Part shown: piece by piece, positions 7,899 through 14,599 of the stretch
How the letters are laid out: each line of letters begins with the position of its first letter
Numbering within the stretch: position 1 is the stretch's first letter
Source: Actinospineispora spinosispora DSM 44797
GTDB lineage: Bacteria > Actinomycetota > Actinomycetes > Mycobacteriales > Pseudonocardiaceae
Reading direction: 5' to 3'
Assembly: GCF_000429025.1 (NCBI RefSeq)
Contig: NZ_AUBB01000051.1
Coordinates: 1-38,689, forward strand
Length of the DNA: 38,689 bases
The notes under the pieces: model-generated
Database searches by the model: none
Seen by the model: the letters and a program-made list of their open reading frames with translations, nothing else
What the model was told of the DNA's origin: nothing
Made by a program: the position numbers and the translations under genes

Positions 7899-8150
7899 TC
7901 ACCAACCATGAGCCAACGACCTGCGCAGGCGGCTCAACGCAGCCCCCGGAACACGTTTCGGCAGCACACCGCCCGGATGCAACCGGCGACACTGCGGACA
8001 GACCGGATCAGACCCACCGAACCCGATGACAATGACCCGCTCACCACAATCCGACCGGTACTCCCGGCCAGGCAGACAAGAACCGTCCTCCAGCTCCCCC
8101 TCGACCCAGTGCGAGTACGGCCCCAGACAAAGCCTCCACTTCGTGTTCAT
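7899..8150 (-). CDS. small zinc-ribbon-like protein
   Basis: The ATG at 8150 opens an 83-residue protein, MNTKWRLCLGPYSHWVEG, with the later pairs DCGE and PVCPQCRRLHPGG. The spacing of the Cys residues suggests a zinc ribbon or knuckle. Small actinobacterial proteins with this layout are known but have no assigned job. It appears to open a run of closely spaced leftward genes that ends with the FxLD-type methyltransferase. Longer in-frame starts up to 8279 exist but add residues with no clear character. Confidence 0.5.
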   Translation of the reverse strand: MNTKWRLCLGPYSHWVEGELEDGSCLPGREYRSDCGERVIVIGFGGSDPVCPQCRRLHPGGVLPKRVPGAALSRLRRSLAHGW

Positions 8151-8367
8151 CGCCGCCCGCTCGCTGCCCCTGCCGCCTGGCGGGTGGGCTCGGTCGTCGG
8201 CCAGTAGGCGCTCGACAGTGGTCCGCGCCCGCATCGATAAGAATGACCGTGTGCCTGCTCCAACGCGGTGCAGCGGCACTGGCGCTCGAGCGTCGTGTAC
8301 TGCGGGCGGATCCAGCTGTACTTCGCGGCGCCGGAGTTGCGCCGGGCTCCAACAACGACTCGCCGCC

Positions 8368-8535
8368 TCACTGTTCAGGCCTGCTGGTAGCCAAACAAAA
8401 GGGGACTGTGTTCCCGACGGGAGGCGTTACGCCTACGCGGCCCTCCTCTGGCGCGGCCATGCAAACGCCGCACTGACGAGATCCATGGCCTGAGGTCGTG
8501 CCTCGAGCGCGCGGGTGAGCCCCTACAAGCAGCAT
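8368..8535 (-). CDS. small Cys-containing hypothetical protein (55 aa)
   Basis: The ATG at 8535 is preceded by AAGGGGG about 8 bases upstream. The 55-residue product contains QCGVCMAAPEEG and a later VPFC, possibly a metal-binding knuckle. It lies upstream of the zinc-ribbon-like gene on the same strand, with 217 bases between them, and its promoter side faces the GntR operator region. The good start signal is the main support; family unknown. Confidence 0.35.
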   Translation of the reverse strand: MLLVGAHPRARGTTSGHGSRQCGVCMAAPEEGRVGVTPPVGNTVPFCLATSRPEQ

Positions 8536-8601
8536 GATTTGTTCCCCCTTCCTGCCTGAGTGCGCCGGCGTCAGGTTCGTCAGCGACAACCCAAAGCTAA
8601 T

Positions 8602-8642
8602 AGTGTACTAGAACGCTGTCAAGTAGTGCGTCCTAGCACACT
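8602..8642. promoter_or_regulatory. inverted pair of operator-like repeats upstream of GntR
   Basis: AGTGTACTAGAACGC (8602-8616) and GCGTCCTAGCACACT (8628-8642) are inverted copies, matching at 13 of 15 positions and centred on CTAG. They lie between the divergent 8535 gene and the GntR-type regulator start at 8722. Self-binding by that regulator is the natural inference. Confidence 0.6.
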
Positions 8643-8677
8643 CAAGTCACCATGCGTGCGCAGCACCGGTAGCATCC

Positions 8678-8705
8678 GCTACCGTGCTAGAACGCAGACG
8701 GTAGC
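8678..8705. promoter_or_regulatory. third CTAG repeat inside an inverted repeat before the GntR start
   Basis: GTGCTAGAACGC (8684-8695) is a third copy of the operator-like motif. It sits inside a separate inverted repeat with arms GCTACCGT (8678-8685) and ACGGTAGC (8698-8705). The AAGGAGG ribosome-binding site follows at 8709, so a protein bound here would block transcription or early elongation of the regulator-purC pair. Confidence 0.55.
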
Positions 8706-8721
8706 GGGAAGGAGGAGTGAC

Positions 8722-9474
8722 TTGCCGAGCATCGAACGTGCCGAACCGCCGTATCTGCAGGTCGTGCGGCACATCCGCGAAGAGATCCGGTCGGGCCGCC
8801 TCACGGAAGGAGACGTCGTTCCTTCGGCGCGGCAGATCGCCGCCGAATGGAATGTCGCGCTAGCAACCGCGGCCAAAGCTCTGACGACTCTGCGCACGGA
8901 AGGTCTCGTACGCGGCATAGCGGGCGTCGGCACCGTCGTCGCCTTCGATTCGCTCTACCACTCAGCGCGGGATCGCAGCCTCGCCGTACATCGAACTGGC
9001 AAAGTTTATCCACCCGGCCACTACGCTCTGATTCGTTCCGCGGAGTTGGCAATCGCGCCTGACGACGTCGCGGTCGCCCTGGGCGTGGAGTCAGGTTCGC
9101 CAGTCATCCGCCGACAGCGGACGACCTACGACGGCAATGACACACCCCTGTCGACCTCCATCAGCTGGTTCGACGGCGCCCTGGCAAGTAGCTGCCCAGA
9201 CTTGCTGCTCTCCGAGCGGATCAAGCAGGGCACCTCAGGCTATATCGAAACCCAGACCGGGCGCGCAGTCGCGGCGGGCTACGACCAGCTGGCCGCCGGA
9301 GCTGCCTCAGCTGACGACGCCGCTGAACTCCGCATCGATCCCGGTTCACCAGTACTGCTCAACCAAAACCGATGGGTCGATAGTCAAGGGCGCGTTATCG
9401 AATACGGCGAGGCTGTCTCACCGCAAGACCGCTGGGCATTTTACGAGTACACCATCAGGAGCGAGGCGAAGTGA
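8722..9474 (+). CDS. GntR-family transcriptional regulator with UTRA domain (HutC-like)
   Basis: I start at the TTG at 8722, 6 bases after AAGGAGG, giving 250 residues. The first 70 form a GntR winged helix: PPYLQVVRHIREEIRSGRL, DVVPSARQIAAEW, VALATAAKALTTLRTEGLV and GIAGVGTVVAF. Residues about 100-245 resemble a UTRA ligand domain (VALGVESGSPVIRRQRTTYD; PLSTSISWFDG; LRIDPGSPVLLNQN; VIEYGEAVSP). It probably represses its own operon until a small effector binds. Its stop overlaps the start of the purC-like gene (GTGA), so the two are translated together and the effector may relate to purine or nucleotide supply; that link is inference. Confidence 0.9.
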   Translation: MPSIERAEPPYLQVVRHIREEIRSGRLTEGDVVPSARQIAAEWNVALATAAKALTTLRTEGLVRGIAGVGTVVAFDSLYHSARDRSLAVHRTGKVYPPGHYALIRSAELAIAPDDVAVALGVESGSPVIRRQRTTYDGNDTPLSTSISWFDGALASSCPDLLLSERIKQGTSGYIETQTGRAVAAGYDQLAAGAASADDAAELRIDPGSPVLLNQNRWVDSQGRVIEYGEAVSPQDRWAFYEYTIRSEAK

Positions 9475-10550
9475 AGAAGGTTCATAGCGGCAAGGTCCGG
9501 GATCTTTACGAGCTACCGGGAGGAGACCTCCTGCTCGTTGCTACGGATCGGGTGTCAGTATACGACGTCGGCCTACCAACCCCTGTTCCAGAGAAGGGCA
9601 AGCTGCTCACAGCACTATCCGCTTGGTGGTTCGAAGAACTCGCCGACGTGGTCCCTAACCATGTCATCTCAATGAGTGACGTGCCGGCCGAATTCGCCGG
9701 GCGAGCGGTCAGGTGTAAGCCACTCAGAATGATTCCGGTCGAATGCATCGCTCGGGGCTATCTGACCGGTCTCGGCTTGCGCGAATACCAACGAGACGGC
9801 ACCGTGTCCGGCGTCGCACTGCCACCCGGCCTCGTCGAGGGAAGCAAACTACCCGAACCGATCTTCACTCCTACCACCAAGTTCAGCGACACCGGGCACG
9901 ACGAATTCATCACCTTCGACGACGTTGAGATGCAGGTCGGGCGTGAGACCGCTGCACAACTCCGCGATCTCACGCTAGAAATTTATTCACGCGGCGCAGA
10001 ACGCGCTGCGCGCAACGGGATCATCATCGCCGACACCAAGGTCGAGTTCGGTTGGGACGCGGACGGTGTTCTGACACTCGGCGATGAGGTCCTGACATCC
10101 GATTCGTCAAGATTCTGGCGCGCGGACGAATGGAAACCAGGCAGAACGGGCGGTCAGCGCGCCTACGACAAGCAGTACGTCCGCGACTGGAGCTTGACGA
10201 CAGGCTGGGACAAAACCGAACCAGGACCAACCATGCCAGACGACATCGTCCGCTCCACCAGAGAGCGCTACATCGACGTATACCAGCGCATCACGGGGCT
10301 CACCTGGCCACGAGACGACGAACCATCCCCCTGGCCAAGCTACAACCTGCACCAATTGGTCGACGACGTCGTAGCACTGCTCAAAGAAAAAGGCATCTAC
10401 TCCACACTGACCGCAACCAAGACCACGGAACGCGAACGAGCATCCAAGCAGCTGCTCTCCGCTCTGTGCATCACCCCAACACTCACCCCTGAAGCCGCGC
10501 TCGACCTTGATGGGCACGAACGGTATAACGCACGCATGGAAAGCAATTGA
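9471..10550 (+). CDS. purC: SAICAR synthase-like enzyme (PurC family) with C-terminal extension
   Basis: The 359-residue product carries PurC motifs in order: SGKVRDLYELPGGDLLLVATD, VPEKGKLLTALS, MIPVECIARGYLTGLGLREY, PIFTPTTKFSDTGHDEFITF, IIADTKVEFGWD, LTLGDEVLTSDSSRFW and DKQYVRDW. PurC ligates L-Asp to CAIR using ATP in purine synthesis. The family normally ends near RYIDVYQRITG (about residue 288); here about 70 more residues follow. Housekeeping purC genes usually sit with other pur genes. This one is coupled to a GntR regulator, so it may be a second copy or a secondary-metabolism enzyme, as PurC relatives are in some nucleoside antibiotic clusters. GTG at 9471 follows AGGAG. Confidence 0.88.
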   Translation: MKKVHSGKVRDLYELPGGDLLLVATDRVSVYDVGLPTPVPEKGKLLTALSAWWFEELADVVPNHVISMSDVPAEFAGRAVRCKPLRMIPVECIARGYLTGLGLREYQRDGTVSGVALPPGLVEGSKLPEPIFTPTTKFSDTGHDEFITFDDVEMQVGRETAAQLRDLTLEIYSRGAERAARNGIIIADTKVEFGWDADGVLTLGDEVLTSDSSRFWRADEWKPGRTGGQRAYDKQYVRDWSLTTGWDKTEPGPTMPDDIVRSTRERYIDVYQRITGLTWPRDDEPSPWPSYNLHQLVDDVVALLKEKGIYSTLTATKTTERERASKQLLSALCITPTLTPEAALDLDGHERYNARMESN

Positions 10551-10552
10551 TA

Positions 10553-10792
10553 CGGCTCCGGCATCGCCGATGGACACGATGCATGCACGCGAGCCGCCAG
10601 TCGGAGTCCCTCGTCAAACTGCCCAGCGGTGGCCCGTGGTAGACCGAGATGCGCGAGAATAGCTCCTCGTTCAATCTTGGATTCGGTCGACTCTCGCAGG
10701 AGCTGGTAAAGCTTCTCGGCGTGGGATACTTCGAAGCGCGCGTCAATCGCGCGGAGACGGGCCTTCATACTGCGCAGGGACGAGGTTGTCAT
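10553..10792 (-). pseudogene. possible truncated gene convergent with purC
   Basis: From the ATG at 10792, with GGGGGA about 10 bases upstream, about 80 residues read like a helical protein: MKARLRAIDARFEVSHAEKL, YQLLRESTESKIERGAILAHL, GQFDEGLRLAARVHA. The frame then runs antisense into the end of the purC-like gene, where composition becomes random. I read it as a gene that lost its 3' end, or as one whose tail overlaps purC. No family is recognised. The remaining part of 10551-10895 contains nothing else I can support. Confidence 0.35.
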
Positions 10793-10895
10793 CGGTCAAT
10801 TGTCCCCCGGCTCATGGAAGCCGCGATGAGCGGCCTCAGTTATGTGCACGTGATGTCCCGCGCGGCGATGACCTCGGTCGATGATGCGTTCGGGA

Positions 10896-11435
10896 TCATT
10901 GTTCCCATTGGATGTCGATTTCGCCTAGTTCGTTGATGCCTTGGACGAACTCGGGGTCCAGGCCGTAGGCATCGGAGAGGATCTGCACCGCGCCGACCGT
11001 GTCGCCGGATTCGACGGCCGCGAGGAATTCGGTGAGGTCTTCACCGGTCAGGTCCGCGACGGCTTTGCCGATCCACGCGGTGCGTGAGGTCTGCCAGTTG
11101 GCGGTGACCGTCATGTTCACCACGCGGGATGCCCTAATCCGGTCACAGCGGACCGCTTCGGTGGCGGCGCGGATGCGGGCGGCGTTCTTCGGCCCGACTC
11201 GGCGGCGGCCGGAGCGGTAGCGGGTCAGGGTGTCGCGGGCGCTCTTCCAGGCCCGCGAGGTCCTGTCCGTGGTGCCGGCGAGGCGGGCGGTGAGTTCCTC
11301 GCGGCCGATCTGTGCTTCGGCGGCGGCGCTGTCGGTGCCTGGCGGCACACCCTCATACACCTGGCCTCGGACCTCTTGGTCGATCCGCCGCTCGGTGTCG
11401 TCGTCCATGTCCCAGCCGGGATATCCCCGAGCCAT
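10896..11435 (-). CDS. hypothetical protein with possible helix-turn-helix
   Basis: The ATG at 11435 lies 10 bases after GGAAGG and gives 179 residues. The middle, KSARDTLTRYRSGRRRVGPK followed by NAARIRAATEAVR, is basic and helical and could bind DNA. The C-terminal third (DLTGEDLTEFLAAVESGDTV, LSDAYGLDPEFVQGINELG) is acidic and helical. It is the last gene of the leftward conjugation and replication run, 59 bases after the winged-helix protein gene. The family is not recognised; a role in replication or plasmid control is an inference from position. Confidence 0.6.
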   Translation of the reverse strand: MARGYPGWDMDDDTERRIDQEVRGQVYEGVPPGTDSAAAEAQIGREELTARLAGTTDRTSRAWKSARDTLTRYRSGRRRVGPKNAARIRAATEAVRCDRIRASRVVNMTVTANWQTSRTAWIGKAVADLTGEDLTEFLAAVESGDTVGAVQILSDAYGLDPEFVQGINELGEIDIQWEQ

Positions 11436-11494
11436 CAGAAAGCAGCCTTCCCGCTGTAGCCAACCCGAACCCCACCAGCAGCCGCGCCGCGGAC

Positions 11495-12781
11495 TCAGCC
11501 GCACGGCGCGGCGGCGTCATCCGGCTCGCCGCGGTGATGCTGGCCGCCCCGCTCAGACGAGCCACGGGCCGGCGGACCGCAAGCGGGAGTGGGCGCAACG
11601 ATCGCACCCCGACGCTGGGGCCGTCGGTTCACTGCAGCGGTCCGGTCGGTGCTGAGCCCGGCGAGTTGGCGGGCGCGCAGGCGCGTCTGTTCGCTGGCGT
11701 AGCAGGCCGGACCGCGCGGTGTCGTGAGAGCGGCTTTGACCACCTCCGGTGCCCGCCGGTGATCGCAACGCACGGCCGGTTGCAACACGCCGCCGTCTGG
11801 GTCCAGGACCCATCCGGCCTTGTCGTGCCATCGGCAGTCGCGGGCCCGGTCGGCGTCCTGGCGCGCCTCGTCGGACTGTTGTCGGGTTGTGGCTTGCTGG
11901 TGGCGGGCGTGCGCGGCTTCGGCGGCTCGGCGAACCCGTCCGCAGCGTGGGCAGGGCGGCCGGGCCGCGCCCGGGTCATCACCGAGCGCGGCCCGGTGCT
12001 CAGGGCACAGGCTGTTTGCCGGGTCGGTCAAGTCGATCGGTGAAGCGGGGGTGGGGGCGGGGGCGGCCGGCGGGCGTTCAGGCACGTGAGCTTCCGCTCC
12101 TCGCGTCCCCCCCTGTTCTTCTTCCTTGGTCTTCTTTTCTCTTAGTTTTCCCGGATGGTCGGTAAATGACTGGTCGGGAAGTGACTGGTCCGTTCCCGGA
12201 CGGTCGGGAACGAACTCTGACCTGGGGTTTTGAGTATCCGGCTCGGGGCCGGGGTTCGTTCCCGGATGGTTGGTAACGAACCCTGGTCTCGGGGCGGTCG
12301 AGGTCGCGCACGATGCGGTCTTGGGTGGTGCCGTCTGGCGTGGTGCCGCGCTGGCTGGGGCGGTTTTTGGTGCGGGCGTTCTGGGTGGGGTGAAGGTCCG
12401 TTCCGCGACCGGTACCGGTCGCGGGTAGAGCCGATAGACCTGGATGTCGGTGTAGCCGGTGGCTGGGTTGCGCAGTCGGTGACGGGTCAGCCACCCCCAG
12501 CGCTCGAGCTCGCGGATGACCTCATGGGCGTGGTTGCGCCCGCGTGGACCGGCATCGGCGAGGGTTTGGGCGTTGAACCGGAACTTCATCTCCTGGTGGG
12601 AGGCCAGCCAGGCGAACGCGCCGATGGCGTCCCAGCTGATCTCGGTGTTGCGGATCAGCTCGTTCGGTATCCCGGTCCAGGCGTGACGCAGCCACGACTC
12701 GTCCTTGGCCACATAAGTGCCGGCGATCGTGGGGATCGGCTGCTGCTCGGTGTGCTGTGCACTCGTGCGTGATGAGCTCAT
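11495..12781 (-). CDS. winged-helix protein, replication-initiator-like
   Basis: The 428-residue protein begins at the ATG at 12781, which overlaps the preceding stop (ATGA). Residues about 20-110 form a winged-helix-like domain: IPNELIRNTEISWDAIGAFA, WLASHQEMKFRFNAQTLADA, HEVIRELERWGWLTRHRL. This is the layout of replisome-organiser or Rep-like proteins of actinobacterial elements. A long Pro/Thr-rich linker follows, then a Cys/His patch (SLCPEHRAALG, PPCPRCGRVRRA, DCRWHDKAGW) that may bind zinc, and an Arg-rich tail. Position next to tra genes supports replication or its control. No catalytic Tyr or Rep-fold motif is clear, so helicase loader or regulator are alternatives. Confidence 0.65.
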   Translation of the reverse strand: MSSSRTSAQHTEQQPIPTIAGTYVAKDESWLRHAWTGIPNELIRNTEISWDAIGAFAWLASHQEMKFRFNAQTLADAGPRGRNHAHEVIRELERWGWLTRHRLRNPATGYTDIQVYRLYPRPVPVAERTFTPPRTPAPKTAPASAAPRQTAPPKTASCATSTAPRPGFVTNHPGTNPGPEPDTQNPRSEFVPDRPGTDQSLPDQSFTDHPGKLREKKTKEEEQGGTRGAEAHVPERPPAAPAPTPASPIDLTDPANSLCPEHRAALGDDPGAARPPCPRCGRVRRAAEAAHARHQQATTRQQSDEARQDADRARDCRWHDKAGWVLDPDGGVLQPAVRCDHRRAPEVVKAALTTPRGPACYASEQTRLRARQLAGLSTDRTAAVNRRPQRRGAIVAPTPACGPPARGSSERGGQHHRGEPDDAAAPCG

Positions 12782-13491
12782 CTGTATCGGTCGCCCTCCC
12801 CCGGTATGAAGGTGCTGCCAGGTGGGGTGACGCTCCCCGGTGTGGTGCCCCCGGTACCGCCTGCGAGGCCGTGGGGCAGTGGGTTGTTGTCGGGGTGGGC
12901 GTGGGCGAATACGTACTCGCACAGCTGCCAGTGCCCGGCGCCGCGATGCGGCGCCCGGTATCCCCGGTGGTCCACCAGCGTGCGCAGCTGCCCCGGGCGC
13001 TTGCCGGGCACGTACGCCCCGAAGCCCCAGTAGGTGGCCTGCACGTGCAGCTCGGCCCGCGCCACCGGGTCTGTGGGCTCACCGGGCAGCAGTAGTCCCC
13101 GAGGGCAGAACCGCGCGTACCGGTTCACCTCGACCAGACCGGCACCGACGTCTCGCGCCTCGACGAGGGCGAACCTGACCCGCAGTGGCGGCGCGGCCAG
13201 GCGTGTGACCCACCGCCCCTCCCGCACCACCGCCCCTGCCGGGGCGCGTTTGAGGGCCCGCTTGTCGATGTCGGTCAGACGCGAGCGCGGAACAGCCTCG
13301 CCGAGAGGCAGCTTGTGCAGGACCTCCAGCACATCGCGCGCCAGCAACGGCGCCATCTGTTGACGTTCCCGTCGCTCGACCTCGGCGGTGTCGAGTTGGT
13401 AGGTGAAGATCGTCGGCGGGCAGACCGGCCCGAACAGCACGACACGCGCCCGCTGAAACGGCGCCGGCCCAGACTCGACGGTCGCGCTCAT
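12778..13491 (-). CDS. hypothetical protein of the tra-rep operon (237 aa)
   Basis: The product begins MSATVESGPAPFQRARVVLF at the ATG at 13491, overlapping the preceding gene by ATGA, and ends in an ATGA overlap with the winged-helix gene. It contains LLARDVLEVLHKLPLGEAVP, a strand-rich middle (LRVRFALVEARDVGAGLVEV) and HVQATYWGFGAYVPGKRPGQ. It has no membrane segment or known motif. Strict coupling on both sides says it is made with the transfer and replication proteins, but its function is unknown. Longer in-frame starts up to 13695 exist; they run through the previous gene and are rejected. Confidence 0.6.
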   Translation of the reverse strand: MSATVESGPAPFQRARVVLFGPVCPPTIFTYQLDTAEVERRERQQMAPLLARDVLEVLHKLPLGEAVPRSRLTDIDKRALKRAPAGAVVREGRWVTRLAAPPLRVRFALVEARDVGAGLVEVNRYARFCPRGLLLPGEPTDPVARAELHVQATYWGFGAYVPGKRPGQLRTLVDHRGYRAPHRGAGHWQLCEYVFAHAHPDNNPLPHGLAGGTGGTTPGSVTPPGSTFIPGEGDRYR

Positions 13492-13943
13492 CTGACGGTC
13501 CTCCCCCACGGCAGCCGGCGCTCCAGCACCAGAGCCGGCGCTCGGCGCCGTGGTGTCCGTGGCGCTGGTGTGTGGATGTGCAGGCCGACTTCTGGACCGT
13601 GGTTGTGCAGCTGGGCGAGTGCGGTCACCGCCGGGGAGCCCGGCTGGTTCAATGCCGTGCTGACCTGTTGCCAGAGTCGTTCCAGTCGCCGACACAACTC
13701 AGGCACATCCTCGATCACCATCACCACACCTATTTCGCATTCCACCGGGCTATTCGTCTCCGAGGAGTGGGCATCTGCCTCGTACCCCCGGCAGCGGTAG
13801 CGCGTGCGCATTTCCTCGGCCAGCGCGAGCAGGCACACATGGATCGTTTCGATTCGTGTGAACTCACCATCGCCCGGCAGTCGAACCACCCGCATGGGCG
13901 AGATCCTCGTGTGGTCGAGGCGCTCAGGCAGGACGCTGGTCAT
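13488..13943 (-). CDS. truncated, degenerate relative of the Tra/FtsK motor domain (second copy)
   Basis: The ATG at 13943 follows AAAGGAG by 6 bases and gives 151 residues. The sequence aligns in order with the later part of the Tra motor domain encoded upstream: ETIHVCLLALAEEMRTRYR with the Tra SIHYRLLELRDVVDKRL, then GVVMVIEDVPELCRRLERLW with the Walker B segment IFLLAEEMNATIGRLQDYW, then SPAVTALAQL and GLHIHTPAP with SPAIRALQDL and KIHVLAVAQ. There is no Walker A region, so it cannot be an ATPase. It overlaps its neighbours at both ends. A role as a regulatory or structural partner of the Tra hexamer is inference. Confidence 0.65.
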   Translation of the reverse strand: MTSVLPERLDHTRISPMRVVRLPGDGEFTRIETIHVCLLALAEEMRTRYRCRGYEADAHSSETNSPVECEIGVVMVIEDVPELCRRLERLWQQVSTALNQPGSPAVTALAQLHNHGPEVGLHIHTPAPRTPRRRAPALVLERRLPWGRTVR

Positions 13944-14598
13944 CTCGACTCCTTTCCGCGCGGGAGGCATGACCTCGCAGAACGTGGACATTGACACCGG
14001 GTCCCACGAAATCCAGCGATTCGAACATCTCCACCGCCGGCGACCGAAACGGGTCGTCACTATCTCTGACGGTCGCCCAGTAGCTGTTGAGTAGGTTTCG
14101 GGTGGCGACGGAGGAGTCGATAAAAATAACCAGTTGATCGCCCGCGTCAGCCGCTGTGGATGTTCCGTATTGCTCGATGTGTGATTCCCTGCGCCGGGTG
14201 CGCTCGATGATCTCATCGCGCAGCCGAAGCAGCCGAGCGTGAATCTCGGCCACGCAGGTATAGAAATCAACGGAGTCACGCGGTTCGACGGATGCCATCC
14301 AGGTGTTGCACTCTCCGACGTCGAACACCACGGCTCGACCGCCACGAGACAGAGTGGAAAAGAGAATGGTCCGCAGGATCAGATCTTTACCCGAGCTCTT
14401 ACCCCGCACCTGAGTTCTGATCGAGCGGACGGTGGGATCGTTAGGTGCCCGCCGGCCTGGTCCCGCAATCAGGTCTGCTCCCGTTCCAGTGGGCGGGTTC
14501 CGCTCGCCGATCAGCCCGCTTACTGCAGCTAGCCGCGCGGTGTCGCGTTCGACGCAATCAGAGGCATTCGTTCCGGCGGCAACGGCTTCGCTAGTCAT
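13924..14598 (-). CDS. degenerate relative of the Tra/FtsK motor domain (first copy)
   Basis: The 224-residue product starts at the ATG at 14598, one base after the tra stop. From about residue 60 it follows the Tra motor: GKSSGKDLILRTILFSTLSR matches the Walker A region, GGRAVVFDVGECNTW the next strand, EIHARLLRLRDEIIERTRR the helix, and QLVIFIDSSVATRNLLNSYW the Walker B region, followed by RSPAVEMFESLDFVGPGVNV. The P-loop has lost the first Gly and has Asp in place of Ser/Thr, and the catalytic acid after Walker B is Ser, so ATP hydrolysis is unlikely. The first 60 residues are unrelated and probably disordered. The membrane domain and the DNA-recognition tail of Tra are missing. Confidence 0.7.
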   Translation of the reverse strand: MTSEAVAAGTNASDCVERDTARLAAVSGLIGERNPPTGTGADLIAGPGRRAPNDPTVRSIRTQVRGKSSGKDLILRTILFSTLSRGGRAVVFDVGECNTWMASVEPRDSVDFYTCVAEIHARLLRLRDEIIERTRRRESHIEQYGTSTAADAGDQLVIFIDSSVATRNLLNSYWATVRDSDDPFRSPAVEMFESLDFVGPGVNVHVLRGHASRAERSRDDQRPA

Positions 14599-14599
14599 G

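Noticed and set aside
11312..12772. Long plus-strand frames opposite the winged-helix gene
   Set aside because: They mirror a real minus-strand gene with coupled start and domain content. Their products are Arg/Gly-rich with no motif.
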